Shown: piece after piece, positions 53,682-63,149 of the stretch
How the letters are laid out: each line of letters starts with the position of its first letter
How positions within the stretch are numbered: position 1 is the stretch's first letter
Assembly (NCBI GenBank): GCA_024227565.1
Contig: JAAEUE010000271.1
Span: 1-64,000 of the forward strand
Origin: Alphaproteobacteria bacterium
Lineage (GTDB): Bacteria > Pseudomonadota > Alphaproteobacteria > Rhizobiales > CAJQND01
DNA: 64,000 bases
Direction: 5' to 3'
Notes under the pieces: generated by a model
The model's input: the letters and a program-made list of their open reading frames with translations, nothing else
Databases searched by the model: none
Told to the model about the DNA's origin: nothing
Program-made: the position numbers and the translations under genes

Positions 53682-54262
53682 AGCAGTTCTGCACCAATCA
53701 GGCCGGCAAAGAGGATCAGGCTGCCGCCCATCACCATATTTGCCGCCCGGTTCACTGTGGGATTCTCCGACAACCGCGCCAACGCTGCTCCGGCCATAGC
53801 CCAAAGCGACAGGCAGATCGTGAAGACGCAGATCAGTATCAGGATCAACAAGAGCCAATTGTCCTCATGATGGGTTGCTGACGCAAACACGCCCATGAGG
53901 ATCCACGCTTTTGGATTGATCAACTGAAAGGTCAGAACTCCGAACCCAGAGGCCTGGATGTCGTTGTCGTCCATATGGCCAGGCGAGCTGGATCTCATCA
54001 GCCTCAACCCGAGCCACATGAGATAAGCTGTTCCGCAGAGCGCCAACGCCAGAACACCGGCTGGAAAATGTTGCAAGATCGCGAGCAAACCCAACTTGAC
54101 CAGCCCAAAGAGTATGAGAGACCCGGTCTCAATCGCTGCAATGGTTGAAATCACCCTGCCTAGCCCCCCTCCAAGAGCCGCGTTGAACACCAGAACATTG
54201 TTGGGTCCAGGGGTAATCGCCGCAACGGCAAGAACGCCAACCGCCGGCCACAGATCAGGCAT
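53678..54262 (-). CDS. LysE/RhtB-family amino-acid exporter
   Basis: A 194-residue inner-membrane protein with five to six helices. AAITPGPNNVLVFNAALGGG near the N-terminus is the family signature, and FQLINPKAWILM the internal one. It exports an amino acid or derivative. The ATG at 54262 overlaps the end of the upstream glutathionyl-hydroquinone reductase gene by 8 bp, suggesting coupling; an ATG five codons earlier is possible. The longer frame has no credible N-terminus. Confidence 0.88.
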   Translation of the reverse strand: MPDLWPAVGVLAVAAITPGPNNVLVFNAALGGGLGRVISTIAAIETGSLILFGLVKLGLLAILQHFPAGVLALALCGTAYLMWLGLRLMRSSSPGHMDDNDIQASGFGVLTFQLINPKAWILMGVFASATHHEDNWLLLILILICVFTICLSLWAMAGAALARLSENPTVNRAANMVMGGSLILFAGLIGAELL

Positions 54263-55289
54263 GATGAGGCTCTGCATGAGGCGCCATCGTAGCGGGTTCG
54301 ACTTTGAACATCCGGCCATCCGGCGTGGTGAGACATGCCGCTCCCAATCGGCCGCGATCATGGGGAGCGTCCCAATCCACATCGGGCTGGAGCGCAATCA
54401 GCGGATGGGGGTCTCGGCTATCTGCAAGATAGCTAGCGTTACGGATCGTTTGAAAATCGACCGACTGCGCCACCCTGCGCCAGCCGTATAGGTCTCGTGC
54501 ATAGGCCCAGAGTTGAGGATAGTCGACCAGGCGTCGGATCGAGCACTTGAATAGAATATGATAGACGGCATCAAAGCGCACTAACGTTGGGAACAGGCGC
54601 AGATCTGTTTCTGTGAGCGTGTTGCCAAAGTAGTAGCGCGACGACGACAACCGATCTTCCAAGCCATCAAGCGCCTCAAACACCCGCAAGGCCGCCTCTT
54701 CGTAAGCTGATTGAGCGCGCGCAAACCCCGCCTGGTATACGGCGTGGTTCAGCGTCAGATAGATCTGCTCATTGGCTTCATCCAGCGCAGCCACGAGTGG
54801 CTCGGGCCGAACCGTGAAATCGCGGCCTGCTTGGCTCGGCAACGCGTCGAACAGTTGGAGAATGTCGGCAGATTCATTTGAGACAATGGTTTGCGCCGCG
54901 CTGTCCCACAGCACAGGCACACTCGCCCGCCCGGTGTAGGCGCCATTATGAAGCGCATACAACTGGTGCAGATGCCGCACCGTTTGCTCAGAGCCAGGAA
55001 CGGCCCAGGGCCGCCCGCCGTTCACCGCATACCCTTCCAACCGTTCCCCAAAGGCAAAATGGATGGGCACCACGCTCTCCAACTGTTTCAATCCGTGCAG
55101 CAGCACAGCCCGGTGCGACCAGGGACAACTGTTTGAGGCGATCAACCAGAAGCGCCTCGGATGCTGGACCACTTCAGAAGCCACCCGGCCAGAGCCGGCG
55201 TTGCGCAAGGGGCTGGCCGGCCGCTTGTAAGCGCCATCTGCTATCGTCGCAACTTCGTCGCTCCAGACACCGTCCAGCAACACACCCAT
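54255..55289 (-). CDS. Glutathionyl-hydroquinone reductase (Xi-class glutathione S-transferase)
   Basis: A 344-residue protein with the Xi-class motif SNSCPWSHR (Cys55 as catalytic thiol) in the thioredoxin-like domain, and a C-terminal all-helical domain that includes SSRYYFGNTLTETDLRLFPT. These enzymes reduce glutathionyl-(hydro)quinones to the free hydroquinone. The C-terminus (about 45 residues past the GST fold, with GRLGAACLTTPDGRMFKVEP) is an extension I do not recognise. It is divergent from a LysR regulator across 95 bp, which probably controls it. Confidence 0.9.
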   Translation of the reverse strand: MGVLLDGVWSDEVATIADGAYKRPASPLRNAGSGRVASEVVQHPRRFWLIASNSCPWSHRAVLLHGLKQLESVVPIHFAFGERLEGYAVNGGRPWAVPGSEQTVRHLHQLYALHNGAYTGRASVPVLWDSAAQTIVSNESADILQLFDALPSQAGRDFTVRPEPLVAALDEANEQIYLTLNHAVYQAGFARAQSAYEEAALRVFEALDGLEDRLSSSRYYFGNTLTETDLRLFPTLVRFDAVYHILFKCSIRRLVDYPQLWAYARDLYGWRRVAQSVDFQTIRNASYLADSRDPHPLIALQPDVDWDAPHDRGRLGAACLTTPDGRMFKVEPATMAPHAEPHHA

Positions 55290-55383
55290 TAGAACGCTCC
55301 TGTTTAAGGCCGCTGGCAGGGTATCCCCAAAGAGGAATTTGACATGTTCTCAAATAGGGGTTTTTTGGTCTATTATTGCGACC

Positions 55384-56277
55384 ATGAAAGATTTGCCCCT
55401 AAACGCGCTTCGGGCGCTCGCAGCCGTTTACGAGACCGGCGGCATCAGACCGGCCGGGCGCCGTCTCGGGATCACCCACTCGTCCATCAGCCGGCATCTG
55501 GGCGAGCTAGAACTGATGCTCGGCGCACCGCTTTTCCTAAAGATGCCAGGCACCAACACGCTCACGTTCTCCCCGCACGGCGACACCCTCGGCAAAGCTG
55601 CTCTTGCCTGCCTGGGCGCGTTGGAGAAGGCCGTCTCCTCTGTTCGCGAAGCGCGGCAAGGCAATTCCGTTGTCATCTCAACCACACCGTCCTTCGCCAT
55701 CCGTTGGCTCCTGCCACGGCTGCCTGACTTTGAAGCGGCAAATCCAAGCATTGAGGTCTCGCTATTGGTTGACCAGCGCGCACGGTCGCCAGGAGAAGAT
55801 GATGCCGACCTGTCCATCAGAACGGGCCGCAAACCGCGCGACGAAGAATTCTGCGAGCCCCTGATGGATGACCGGCTCTTCCCGGTTGCAAGCCCAGGCT
55901 ACTTGCAGGAAATCGGACATCCAAAAACCAAGACAGCCATCAAGGCGGCGCGCCTGCTCCATGACCGCGACCCGCAAACCCATTGGGACATCTGGAAACG
56001 GGCCCATGGCCCAGCCAATTTGAATGTGCGAACTGGCTCGCGGTTTTCCTCCTCCGACCTGGTTCTAAAAGCTGCCGAACAAGGAATGGGGCTCGCCCTG
56101 GCGCCCGGCCGTCTGGCAGATGGCTCCATCAAGTCCGGCGCCCTTGTGCCTTTGTTTCCAGGCGAAGTCGTTGAGGTGAAAAACGCCTACTGGCTCATCC
56201 TCACGCCCACCTCAAAAGCACGGCACGTGGTCCGGCAACTGGTTGCCTGGCTGAAGGCCCAGGCCGCAGAGGAATGA
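55384..56277 (+). CDS. LysR-family transcriptional regulator (GcvA-like)
   Basis: A 297-residue regulator. The winged helix-turn-helix occupies residues 5-65 (LNALRALAAVYETGGIRPAG and ITHSSISRHLGELE). The substrate-binding domain starts near residue 90 (VVISTTPSFAIRWLLPRLPD, a GcvA-type feature). The ATG at 55384 fits family N-termini; the open frame upstream is unlikely. The 95-bp intergenic region with the hydroquinone-reductase gene is AT-rich and should hold the binding site. The effector is unknown. Confidence 0.92.
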   Translation: MKDLPLNALRALAAVYETGGIRPAGRRLGITHSSISRHLGELELMLGAPLFLKMPGTNTLTFSPHGDTLGKAALACLGALEKAVSSVREARQGNSVVISTTPSFAIRWLLPRLPDFEAANPSIEVSLLVDQRARSPGEDDADLSIRTGRKPRDEEFCEPLMDDRLFPVASPGYLQEIGHPKTKTAIKAARLLHDRDPQTHWDIWKRAHGPANLNVRTGSRFSSSDLVLKAAEQGMGLALAPGRLADGSIKSGALVPLFPGEVVEVKNAYWLILTPTSKARHVVRQLVAWLKAQAAEE

Positions 56278-56280
56278 AGC

Positions 56281-57570
56281 CTAACCGTCGATGGGCTCCA
56301 CCCCGCACCACTCTGCAATGAACAACGCCATCACTTCGGTAATCCGCTGAACGGAGGCAAGTTCCACCCGTTCATCAAAACCGTGGATATTTTCAGCAGT
56401 GCAGCCATAGTTCAGGGCCGGGATGTCATCAAACAAAACGTACACCCGGCTGTCGAGATAGGCCGTGGCCAGTTGGGTCTTCAACGGGCGGCCCATCACC
56501 TGCTCATGAACCTCGCCCAGAACGCCTTCCGCCTCTGAGCCGGGCTTCAACTCATAGCCATCGGACACAAAGCCATTGAAGGTGACACGCGGCGGGTTGT
56601 TGGCCAGGAACCGGTCTTGGCGGGCGAAATCGGCAATGCAGGCTTCGATCTCCTGGCGCGCCTCCTGGGCGCTGGCGCCTGGCAGAATTGAGATGCGGCA
56701 ATCGATCTTGCACCACGCCGGCACTGAAGAGGCCCAGTCGCCACCCTCGATCTTGCCCAGGTTGAGATTGATCGGCTTGGCCACATCGGAGAACAACGCA
56801 TGGTCAACCCTGGCGTCATTCCACTTTGTTTCCAACTCACGCAGAGCGCCAACCACGCGGTAGGCCGCGTCGATGGCGTTTGCCCCCTCGCCCATGCTGG
56901 CCACATGCACCGGAATGCCGCGCACTTCAAACTGGAACCAGAGCACGCCCACATTGGCCCGGGTCAGGTTTTCAGCTGCAGGCTCAGGCACCAGCGCCGC
57001 ATCCGCCTTGTAGCCGCGCAAATGGGTCATCAAGGCGCCGTTGCCGGTGGATTCTTCCTCAACAACCGACTGAACATAAACCGTGGCCGCAGGCTGCAGC
57101 CCAACAGCACGCAAGGCGTCCAGGGCAAACAGGTTCGCGCTCACCCCGGCCTTCATATCCCCGGCCCCGCGGCCATGCATCCAACCATCCTTGATCACCG
57201 GGTCAAACGGCCGGGTGGACCACATGTCTTCCGGTCCAGTGGGCACCACATCCACGTGCCCCTGCAGGATCAACGACCGGCCGGTTTCTTCGCGCGGCCG
57301 GTGAATGCCCACAACGATGGGGGCCTCTGAATGAAGCTCTGAAATCTCCCCGCCGCCTGGATGCGCATCGATCTCCTGGCGATCCATGGCAAACCGGTCC
57401 AACGCATAACCGCGCTCCAGCATGGCCCGGGCCATGTGGTCTTGCACCGTGTGCTCATTTCCTCTGGTGGAGGCAAAGCGGACAAGTTGCTGCAGGAACT
57501 CCGCCTGCGCCCCAAACCGATCCGCCACGGCCTGGCGAATTTTTCCGCGAAGGCTGTCATCAGTTGCCAT
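56281..57570 (-). CDS. M20-family metallopeptidase / deacylase (ArgE-DapE type)
   Basis: A 429-residue cytoplasmic zinc hydrolase. QGHVDVVP supplies the first metal His and the following Asp, GRGAGDMKAG the bridging Asp, and VVEEESTGNG the catalytic Glu pair. A dimerisation insert lies in the middle (around residues 205-320). It removes acyl groups or cleaves N-acyl amino acids; the substrate is unknown. It is followed tail to tail by the LysR gene and preceded by an amidase gene on the same strand with 14 bp between, so the pair probably works on one amide substrate. Confidence 0.9.
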   Translation of the reverse strand: MATDDSLRGKIRQAVADRFGAQAEFLQQLVRFASTRGNEHTVQDHMARAMLERGYALDRFAMDRQEIDAHPGGGEISELHSEAPIVVGIHRPREETGRSLILQGHVDVVPTGPEDMWSTRPFDPVIKDGWMHGRGAGDMKAGVSANLFALDALRAVGLQPAATVYVQSVVEEESTGNGALMTHLRGYKADAALVPEPAAENLTRANVGVLWFQFEVRGIPVHVASMGEGANAIDAAYRVVGALRELETKWNDARVDHALFSDVAKPINLNLGKIEGGDWASSVPAWCKIDCRISILPGASAQEARQEIEACIADFARQDRFLANNPPRVTFNGFVSDGYELKPGSEAEGVLGEVHEQVMGRPLKTQLATAYLDSRVYVLFDDIPALNYGCTAENIHGFDERVELASVQRITEVMALFIAEWCGVEPIDG

Positions 57571-57584
57571 GTGCGCTTCTTCCT

Positions 57585-58991
57585 CTAAGGGGCGGGGGCC
57601 GGATCAATTGCAGCTCGGACGCCCGAGGCAGCTTCGATCACTTCGGCTGCCGCCAACATCGTGTCCTCGCGGTACCGCCCCGCAATCAGCTGCACACCTG
57701 TGGGCACATTGCCGTCGGTCACGCCGGTTGCCACCGACAAGCCGGGCAGGCCCAGGAAGGGGGTGCCGATTTGCGGCAACAAGGCCTCAAACACCCGGTC
57801 AAAGGCCTCAGGCGATTCAAGGTCCAGCAAGTCAGGGAACGGCAGCTCTGCCGAAACCGGGCACAGCAAGAGGGGATATTGCGCAAAGAACATCTGCCAT
57901 TCGCGCAACAGTTCAGAGCGCCGCTTCAGTGCATCATGAAAGCCATTGAGATCGGTTTCCGGGCAATGCCGCGCCATCTGGGCATAGATGAACTTTGCAT
58001 CCGGATCGTCCTCCTGCTCAATGGCCACAGCCGCCGTGCGCCTGAATTCGGCAAGCCACAACATGGCCTGCAATTTGGCCGGCTCGCGGAAACTGGGTGA
58101 GGCGATCTCTTCGACCTCCCAACCTTCATTCTTGAGCTGCTCTGCCGCCCGCCTCACCGCTTGTTCCACCGCAGGCTGAACCACAAGACCCTCCGGCGCC
58201 ACACACAAGGCAACCTTCTTTGGTTGTTCCGGCAACTCCAGCGGCACCGGCACCCACCAAGCGTCGCGCACATCTTCAGCCGCCATGACCTCCAGCCCCA
58301 ACCGCACATCACCAATGGTCCGCGCCAAGGGCCCGGACACCGCCATGATCTGGCCGCCAAGCAGCCGGTCCGGCGCGCTGAAATTGATGGCTGGAATGCG
58401 CCCAAGCGTCGGCCGCAAGCCGTGAATGCCGCAAGCGTAGGCAGGATAACGGACGGAACCGGCAATGTCGGTGCCATGACCGATTGCGCCGATGCCAGCA
58501 GCCGTCGCCGCCCCGCAGCCACCAGATGACCCACCGGGGGTTATCGTGGGATTGTGAGGGTTTAGCGTGTGGCCATGCAGTGAATTGCGGGTGAACCAGT
58601 GCAGACTGAACGCCGGCGTGTTGGTGCGTCCGACAATGACGGCACCGGCCTTGCGGATGTTAGCCACCACCGGATTGTCTTCAGTGGCAATCAGGTCCTT
58701 CTGGATGCGCAGACCGTTCGTCGTCGCATAGCCTTTTTGGTCAACGTTCACCTTGATGGTCACGGGCACACCGGCCAATGGCCCTAGCTCCTCACCTCGG
58801 GAACGTTGCGCATCAACGGCATCGGCTGTTGCCAGCGCTTCATCCGGCATTTCCTGAACCACCGCGTTCATGGCCGGATTGGCCTCAGCCAGCCGTGCCA
58901 ACGTGTTTTCGGTCACCTCGCGCGCGGAGGCTTCGCCAGACTTCACAAGGTGTGCAAGGTCAACGGCGCTTTGCCGCCAGAGATCGGACAT
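57585..58991 (-). CDS. Amidase (amidase signature family)
   Basis: A 468-residue serine hydrolase with the Lys-cisSer-Ser triad: Lys80 in VPVTIKVNVD, Ser155 in PGGSSGG, and nucleophile Ser179 in DIAGSVR. The central Gly/Ser-rich signature is intact. The ATG at 58991 is chosen; an in-frame start 36 codons upstream would run into the promoter of the divergent CitE-like gene. It hydrolyses an amide to acid and ammonia and lies in one unit with the M20 deacylase. Substrate not predictable. Confidence 0.92.
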   Translation of the reverse strand: MSDLWRQSAVDLAHLVKSGEASAREVTENTLARLAEANPAMNAVVQEMPDEALATADAVDAQRSRGEELGPLAGVPVTIKVNVDQKGYATTNGLRIQKDLIATEDNPVVANIRKAGAVIVGRTNTPAFSLHWFTRNSLHGHTLNPHNPTITPGGSSGGCGAATAAGIGAIGHGTDIAGSVRYPAYACGIHGLRPTLGRIPAINFSAPDRLLGGQIMAVSGPLARTIGDVRLGLEVMAAEDVRDAWWVPVPLELPEQPKKVALCVAPEGLVVQPAVEQAVRRAAEQLKNEGWEVEEIASPSFREPAKLQAMLWLAEFRRTAAVAIEQEDDPDAKFIYAQMARHCPETDLNGFHDALKRRSELLREWQMFFAQYPLLLCPVSAELPFPDLLDLESPEAFDRVFEALLPQIGTPFLGLPGLSVATGVTDGNVPTGVQLIAGRYREDTMLAAAEVIEAASGVRAAIDPAPAP

Positions 58992-59142
58992 GAAATGGTT
59001 CCTGACTGTTGAGATTTGAGTGTGTCGCCCCAGATGCGCAGGGTCAAGGCAGGGCCATATGATTTCCCTTCCTTTCTGGCACACAGTCGTGTGCCGCACT
59101 AGAATGGGAACGGTTCAAACCAACTGCCCTCTGAGGAATTCC

Positions 59143-60024
59143 ATGCATCGACCGGTTCATCTCTGCCGCACCTGGCTGTTCGTCGATGGCGCTGACGAAG
59201 CCGCCTTGAGGCAGGCAACCACCCTCGGCGCCGACGTCCTCATGCAGGAGCTGGAGGACTTCACGCCGCCAAACTTGCGCCCGAAGGCCAGGTCGCTGGC
59301 GCCGGAAACATATGCCCACTGGCGCGAAGCTGGAAATGTGGTGGCAGTACGCGTGAACCCGCTTGAGCTGGACGGCATGGACGATCTTGCCGAGGTCATG
59401 AAAGGGGCACCGGACATTGTGGCCCTGCCGAAAGTTGCAGAGCCCGAGCACGTGACCGCCTTGGATGAGGCGGTGAGCAGGTTCGAGCGCGACTATGGCT
59501 TGCCTGAGGGCAGCACGCGCCTGCTGCCCAACGTGGAGCTGGCCAGAGGGCTGGTCCAAACCGGAAAGATCGCAACCGCCAGCCCCCGCACCATCGCGTG
59601 CCTCATGGCATCAGAAGACATGGCCGCAGATCTTGGCGCTGAGCGCGAACCTGACAGCCGCGAACTGGAGTATTGCCGCCAAAGGTTCCTGGTCGAGTGC
59701 GTTGCCGCCGGCACGTTTCCCGTCGACTGCCCCTATACCTGGGCTGACATGGACGGGGTGGAGCGCGACACCAAGTGGGCCCGCAGACTGGGATACAAAG
59801 CCAAGAGCGCGGTGAACCACGATCATGTTGCACCCATCAACGCCATCCTCACCCCATCGACCGAGGAAATTCGCCAGGCGCACGCCATCGTCTCTGCCTT
59901 CGACGAAGCCCGCGCTTTGGGCCAGGCCCGCGTCGAGGTTGAGGGCTCACTCGTCGAGGTTCCCACTTACACAACCGCCAAGAGGCTTCTAGATCGGGCC
60001 ACCGAGTTTGAAGCACTTAACTGA
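59143..60024 (+). CDS. HpcH/HpaI aldolase / CitE-like lyase
   Basis: A 293-residue TIM-barrel protein of the citrate-lyase beta-like group. RTWLFVDGAD, VLMQELEDFTPPNLRPKAR (Glu/Asp for Mg) and VAVRVNPLELDGMDD with Arg are arranged as in CitE-like enzymes. PNVELARGL supplies the second metal ligand. It probably cleaves or forms a C-C bond in a short dicarboxylic or acyl-CoA compound. The ATG at 59143 has GAGGA upstream; earlier starts lie in the divergent promoter region. A 50-residue gene follows after 40 bp. Confidence 0.87.
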   Translation: MHRPVHLCRTWLFVDGADEAALRQATTLGADVLMQELEDFTPPNLRPKARSLAPETYAHWREAGNVVAVRVNPLELDGMDDLAEVMKGAPDIVALPKVAEPEHVTALDEAVSRFERDYGLPEGSTRLLPNVELARGLVQTGKIATASPRTIACLMASEDMAADLGAEREPDSRELEYCRQRFLVECVAAGTFPVDCPYTWADMDGVERDTKWARRLGYKAKSAVNHDHVAPINAILTPSTEEIRQAHAIVSAFDEARALGQARVEVEGSLVEVPTYTTAKRLLDRATEFEALN

Positions 60025-60064
60025 CACCTCGCACAGGACACATTGTCAATAAGGAGATTGGCCC

Positions 60065-60217
60065 ATGAAACCGATCAGCCCGGAGGAGCGGCGCGTGGTG
60101 AATGTCAACACAGGGACATTCCAGCCGTTCCTCAATTCAGACGGCAGCGACGGCAATACAGGCGTCCTGCTTGTGGTTCACATCGAAGTGCCCGAACAGA
60201 CGATACCCGCCGCCTGA
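60065..60217 (+). CDS. Small hypothetical protein (50 residues)
   Basis: A short frame, MKPISPEERRVVNVNTGTFQ to EVPEQTIPAA. It is preceded by a very strong AAGGAG 8 nt upstream and lies 40 bp after the CitE-like gene on the same strand. It has a central Asn/Asp/Gly-rich turn (NSDGSDGNTG) between two beta-like stretches (VVNVNTGTFQ and VLLVVHIEV). No family recognised. The ribosome-binding site and operon position make it likely to be translated, but a homology test is needed to be sure. Confidence 0.5.
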   Translation: MKPISPEERRVVNVNTGTFQPFLNSDGSDGNTGVLLVVHIEVPEQTIPAA

Positions 60218-60220
60218 TCT

Positions 60221-60637
60221 TTATTGTGGCAAAGCATAGGTGCCGGTTGCAAAGACCGACGCCTTGCCGCTGTCGGCGCCGGCAACTTCCGTGTTGCAGA
60301 AGGCCATGGTGCGGCCCATGCGCATAATGCGGGCGGTCAGCACCACCCCCTCACCCGACACGGGCCGCATGAAGTTTGAGGTGAGATCCACCGTGCCGAA
60401 GGGCTTGAAGCCACCCATGGCCGAGCACACCGCGATGACCATGGCCGTATCCGCCGCAGAAATCATTGCCTGGCCGCAAATCATCTCCCCCACCCGGCAA
60501 AGATCCTCGCTGAAGGGCATGTGCAAGACCGCGTGCTCCGCGCTCACCTCAGTTGCTACAAGCTTCAACGCTTGCACCCAAGGGGCGAAAACATCGCCAA
60601 GAATTGTGTTTGCCTCAGCAACCGTGATGCCGCTCAT
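60221..60637 (-). CDS. PaaI-type hotdog-fold thioesterase
   Basis: A 138-residue small hotdog-fold protein. GEMICGQAMISAADTAMVIA is the long central helix with the Asp used for catalysis in PaaI-type enzymes, followed by TVDLTSNFMRPVSGEGVVL strands. It hydrolyses acyl-CoA esters, often aromatic ones. It is the last gene of the marR-maiA-paaI unit, 8 bp after maiA, and may clear dead-end CoA esters of aromatic breakdown. Confidence 0.9.
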   Translation of the reverse strand: MSGITVAEANTILGDVFAPWVQALKLVATEVSAEHAVLHMPFSEDLCRVGEMICGQAMISAADTAMVIAVCSAMGGFKPFGTVDLTSNFMRPVSGEGVVLTARIMRMGRTMAFCNTEVAGADSGKASVFATGTYALPQ

Positions 60638-60645
60638 GATGATCT

Positions 60646-61281
60646 CTATTCTGCGTCGGGCTGGTTGGCCGGATGAGCCTGTGCGAACGCATCCAGCGCG
60701 CCGCAGACCTCTTCAACCTTGCTGACTTTGGGGAACGGCGAGAGGTCCACATTGAACCGGTGGGCATTGAATATCTGAGGGATCAGGCACGTGTCCGCCA
60801 GGCTGACGGCACTGCCAAAGCAATACCCGTCCGCACCGATTACCTGTTCAATCGCCTGGAACCCGCTGGACACCCAATGGGCATACCAGGTGTTGACCGT
60901 GTCCTGATCGTGTCCAAGTTCGTTCTTGAGATACTGCATGGTGCGCAGATTGTTGAGGGGATGGATCTCACACGCCACCATCTGGCAGATCGCACGAACC
61001 TGCGCCCGCGAAACGGCATCTGCCGGCAGCAAAGGTGGTTCGGGATGGGTTTCATCCAAATATTCCAAGATCGCCAATGACTGGGCGAGCACCGTGCCGT
61101 CGTCGGTTTCCAAAGCCGGCAGAAGCCCTTGCGGGTTGACCACCAGATAGGCCGCCTGCCTGTGCTCGCCGCCGCTGCGCACAAGGTGCACCGGCACTTG
61201 CTCGGCTGCCAAGCCTTTCAGGTTCAACGCAATGCGCACCCTGTAGGCCGCAGAGGAGCGAAAATAATCATAGAGTTTCAT
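60646..61281 (-). CDS. maiA: Maleylacetoacetate isomerase (zeta-class GST)
   Basis: A 211-residue glutathione-dependent enzyme. It starts MKLYDYFRSSAAYRVRIALN, the zeta-class active-site stretch with the catalytic Ser pair (Ser9-Ser10), and continues with NPQGLLPALE and SLAILEYLDE (glutathione site). It isomerises maleylacetoacetate to fumarylacetoacetate, step five of phenylalanine/tyrosine breakdown. Divergent hmgA and fahA encode the flanking steps. It lies 2 bp after marR. Confidence 0.92.
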   Translation of the reverse strand: MKLYDYFRSSAAYRVRIALNLKGLAAEQVPVHLVRSGGEHRQAAYLVVNPQGLLPALETDDGTVLAQSLAILEYLDETHPEPPLLPADAVSRAQVRAICQMVACEIHPLNNLRTMQYLKNELGHDQDTVNTWYAHWVSSGFQAIEQVIGADGYCFGSAVSLADTCLIPQIFNAHRFNVDLSPFPKVSKVEEVCGALDAFAQAHPANQPDAE

Positions 61282-61283
61282 GG

Positions 61284-61760
61284 TTACGCATCTCCCGCGT
61301 CATCAAGGGCCGAAACCTCAAGCTTGCACAGCAAGGCGTCCAGATTGGCCTGTTCTTCTTTTGAAAGAGCGTCGGACAATTTCTGCTCGAAGGCAAGGGC
61401 GCGCGGCACCAGATCGTCATAGATCGCGCGTCCGGCATCTGTGAGCTCCAGAAACGCTTCACGCATGTCCTGCTCATTGCTGGTGCGGGCAAGGCATTGG
61501 CGTTCCTCAAGCCGGGCAACCGCGCGCGATACCTTGGTTTTATGCATCCGGCTGTGGGCGCCGATGTCTTTGGCCGTCATGCGTTCATACTGGCCGAGGG
61601 TCGCGATGACCCGCCATTCGGCAATTGAAGTTCCATGGCGCTTTTCATAGAGCCGCGCCAGCGCACGGCTCACAGCTTCAGCCACCACATTCAGCCGGTA
61701 GGGCAAAAAGTGCTCAAGCTCAATGGGCGAGACGGCGGGTTTTGGGCTCTTGACGTTCAT
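61284..61760 (-). CDS. MarR-family regulator of homogentisate genes
   Basis: A 158-residue winged-helix protein. TAKDIGAHSRMHKTKVSRAV is the recognition helix region and RLEERQCLARTSNEQDMREA the wing. By position, divergent from hmgA and in one unit with maiA, it likely controls homogentisate breakdown. There is no ribosome-binding site before the ATG at 61760, and an inverted repeat TTAGTT...AACTAA begins at the start codon, so the message may be leaderless and the gene autoregulated. Confidence 0.88.
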   Translation of the reverse strand: MNVKSPKPAVSPIELEHFLPYRLNVVAEAVSRALARLYEKRHGTSIAEWRVIATLGQYERMTAKDIGAHSRMHKTKVSRAVARLEERQCLARTSNEQDMREAFLELTDAGRAIYDDLVPRALAFEQKLSDALSKEEQANLDALLCKLEVSALDDAGDA

Positions 61761-61779
61761 TAGTTGCGAATGTAACTAA
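61760..61779. promoter_or_regulatory. Inverted-repeat operator between marR and hmgA
   Basis: TTAGTTGCGAATGTAACTAA, an imperfect 20-bp palindrome whose outer six bases on each side match exactly. It sits at the marR start and about 60 bp before the hmgA start, the expected place for the MarR protein to repress both directions. Confidence 0.75.
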
Positions 61780-61836
61780 CAGTGTCCACTCATTTCAAGC
61801 CTGAATGCCGCGAGCCCTCGCGTGAAGGAGTTTGCA

Positions 61837-63135
61837 ATGTCGCTTTCCTATATGCCCGGTTTTGGTAATGACTTTGAAACCGAGTCTTTGCCCGGCGCCC
61901 TGCCCCAGGGCCAGAACTCGCCGCAAAAGTGCGCTTATGGCCTTTATGCCGAGCAACTTTCCGGCTCTCCCTTCACCGCACCGCGCGGCGAAAACGAGCG
62001 TTCCTGGCTCTATCGCATCCGCCCGTCGGTGAAGCATTCGGGCACGTTTGCGCGCATGGATCTGCCGTTTTGGAAGACTGCGCCCTGTCTTGATGACCAC
62101 GACATGCCCATTGCCCAGTTGCGCTGGGGGCCGGTTCCCATGCCAGGCGAGAACACCACATTCCCCACCGGCGTGCGCACCATGACCACGGCCGGCGACG
62201 TCAACACGCAAGCCGGCATGTCCACACACGTCTACCTCATCAACGCCTCCATGGAGAACGAGGTCTTCTATAACGCGGATGCCGAGTTGCTGTTCGTGCC
62301 TGAGCTGGGCGGCATCATGATCTTCACAGAGCTGGGCAAGATGGACGTGACCCCCGGCGAGGTGGCGATCGTTCCGCGCGGCATGAAGTTCAAGGTCGAG
62401 CTCATTGACGGTTCTGCGCGCGGTTATCTGTGCGAGAACTATGGCGCGAAGTTCACCCTGCCGGGCCGCGGCCCCATTGGCGCCAACTGCCTGGCCAACC
62501 CTCGGGATTTCAAAACCCCCGTGGCCGCCTTTGAGGACAGTGAAAACCCCACCACCTTGACCGTGAAATGGTGCGGCAAGTTCTTCACCACCGAGCTTGG
62601 CCAGTCCCCGCTCGACGTGGTGGCCTGGCACGGCAACTACGCGCCGTTCAAATATGACTTGCGCACCTTCTCACCGGTTGGCGCGATCCTGTTTGACCAC
62701 CCAGACCCCTCCATTTTCACGGTGATGACCGCACCATCAGAGACGCCGGGCACAGCCAACATCGACTTTGTCATTTTCCCCGAGCGCTGGATGGTGGCAG
62801 AACATTCCTTCCGTCCGCCGTGGTATCACATGAACATCATGTCGGAGTTCATGGGGCTCATCTACGGGGTCTATGACGCCAAACCGGAGGGTTTCGTCAA
62901 AGGCGGCATGAGCCTGCACAATTGCATGCTGCCCCATGGCCCCGACGCAGTTGCGTTCACCGGCGCGAGCAATTCAGATCTGAAGCCAGAAAAACTGACC
63001 AATACAATGGCCTTCATGATCGAAACCCGCTTTCCGCAACATCTCACCAAATTCGCCGCTGAACTTGAGACCCTGCAGGCCGACTACATGGACTGCTGGA
63101 CAGGCCTTGAGCGCCAGTTCGACGGCACACCATAA
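61837..63135 (+). CDS. hmgA: Homogentisate 1,2-dioxygenase
   Basis: A 432-residue non-haem iron ring-cleavage enzyme that opens homogentisate to maleylacetoacetate. It begins [20 protein letters not shown], a conserved opening. The iron ligands lie in [18 protein letters not shown] (His and Glu) and [12 protein letters not shown] (second His). The ATG at 61837 has AAGGAG 6 nt upstream; a GTG five codons earlier lies inside that site and is rejected. It is first of an operon continuing into fahA. Confidence 0.96.
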   Translation: MSLSYMPGFGNDFETESLPGALPQGQNSPQKCAYGLYAEQLSGSPFTAPRGENERSWLYRIRPSVKHSGTFARMDLPFWKTAPCLDDHDMPIAQLRWGPVPMPGENTTFPTGVRTMTTAGDVNTQAGMSTHVYLINASMENEVFYNADAELLFVPELGGIMIFTELGKMDVTPGEVAIVPRGMKFKVELIDGSARGYLCENYGAKFTLPGRGPIGANCLANPRDFKTPVAAFEDSENPTTLTVKWCGKFFTTELGQSPLDVVAWHGNYAPFKYDLRTFSPVGAILFDHPDPSIFTVMTAPSETPGTANIDFVIFPERWMVAEHSFRPPWYHMNIMSEFMGLIYGVYDAKPEGFVKGGMSLHNCMLPHGPDAVAFTGASNSDLKPEKLTNTMAFMIETRFPQHLTKFAAELETLQADYMDCWTGLERQFDGTP

Positions 63136-63149
63136 GGACGCAACGACAG

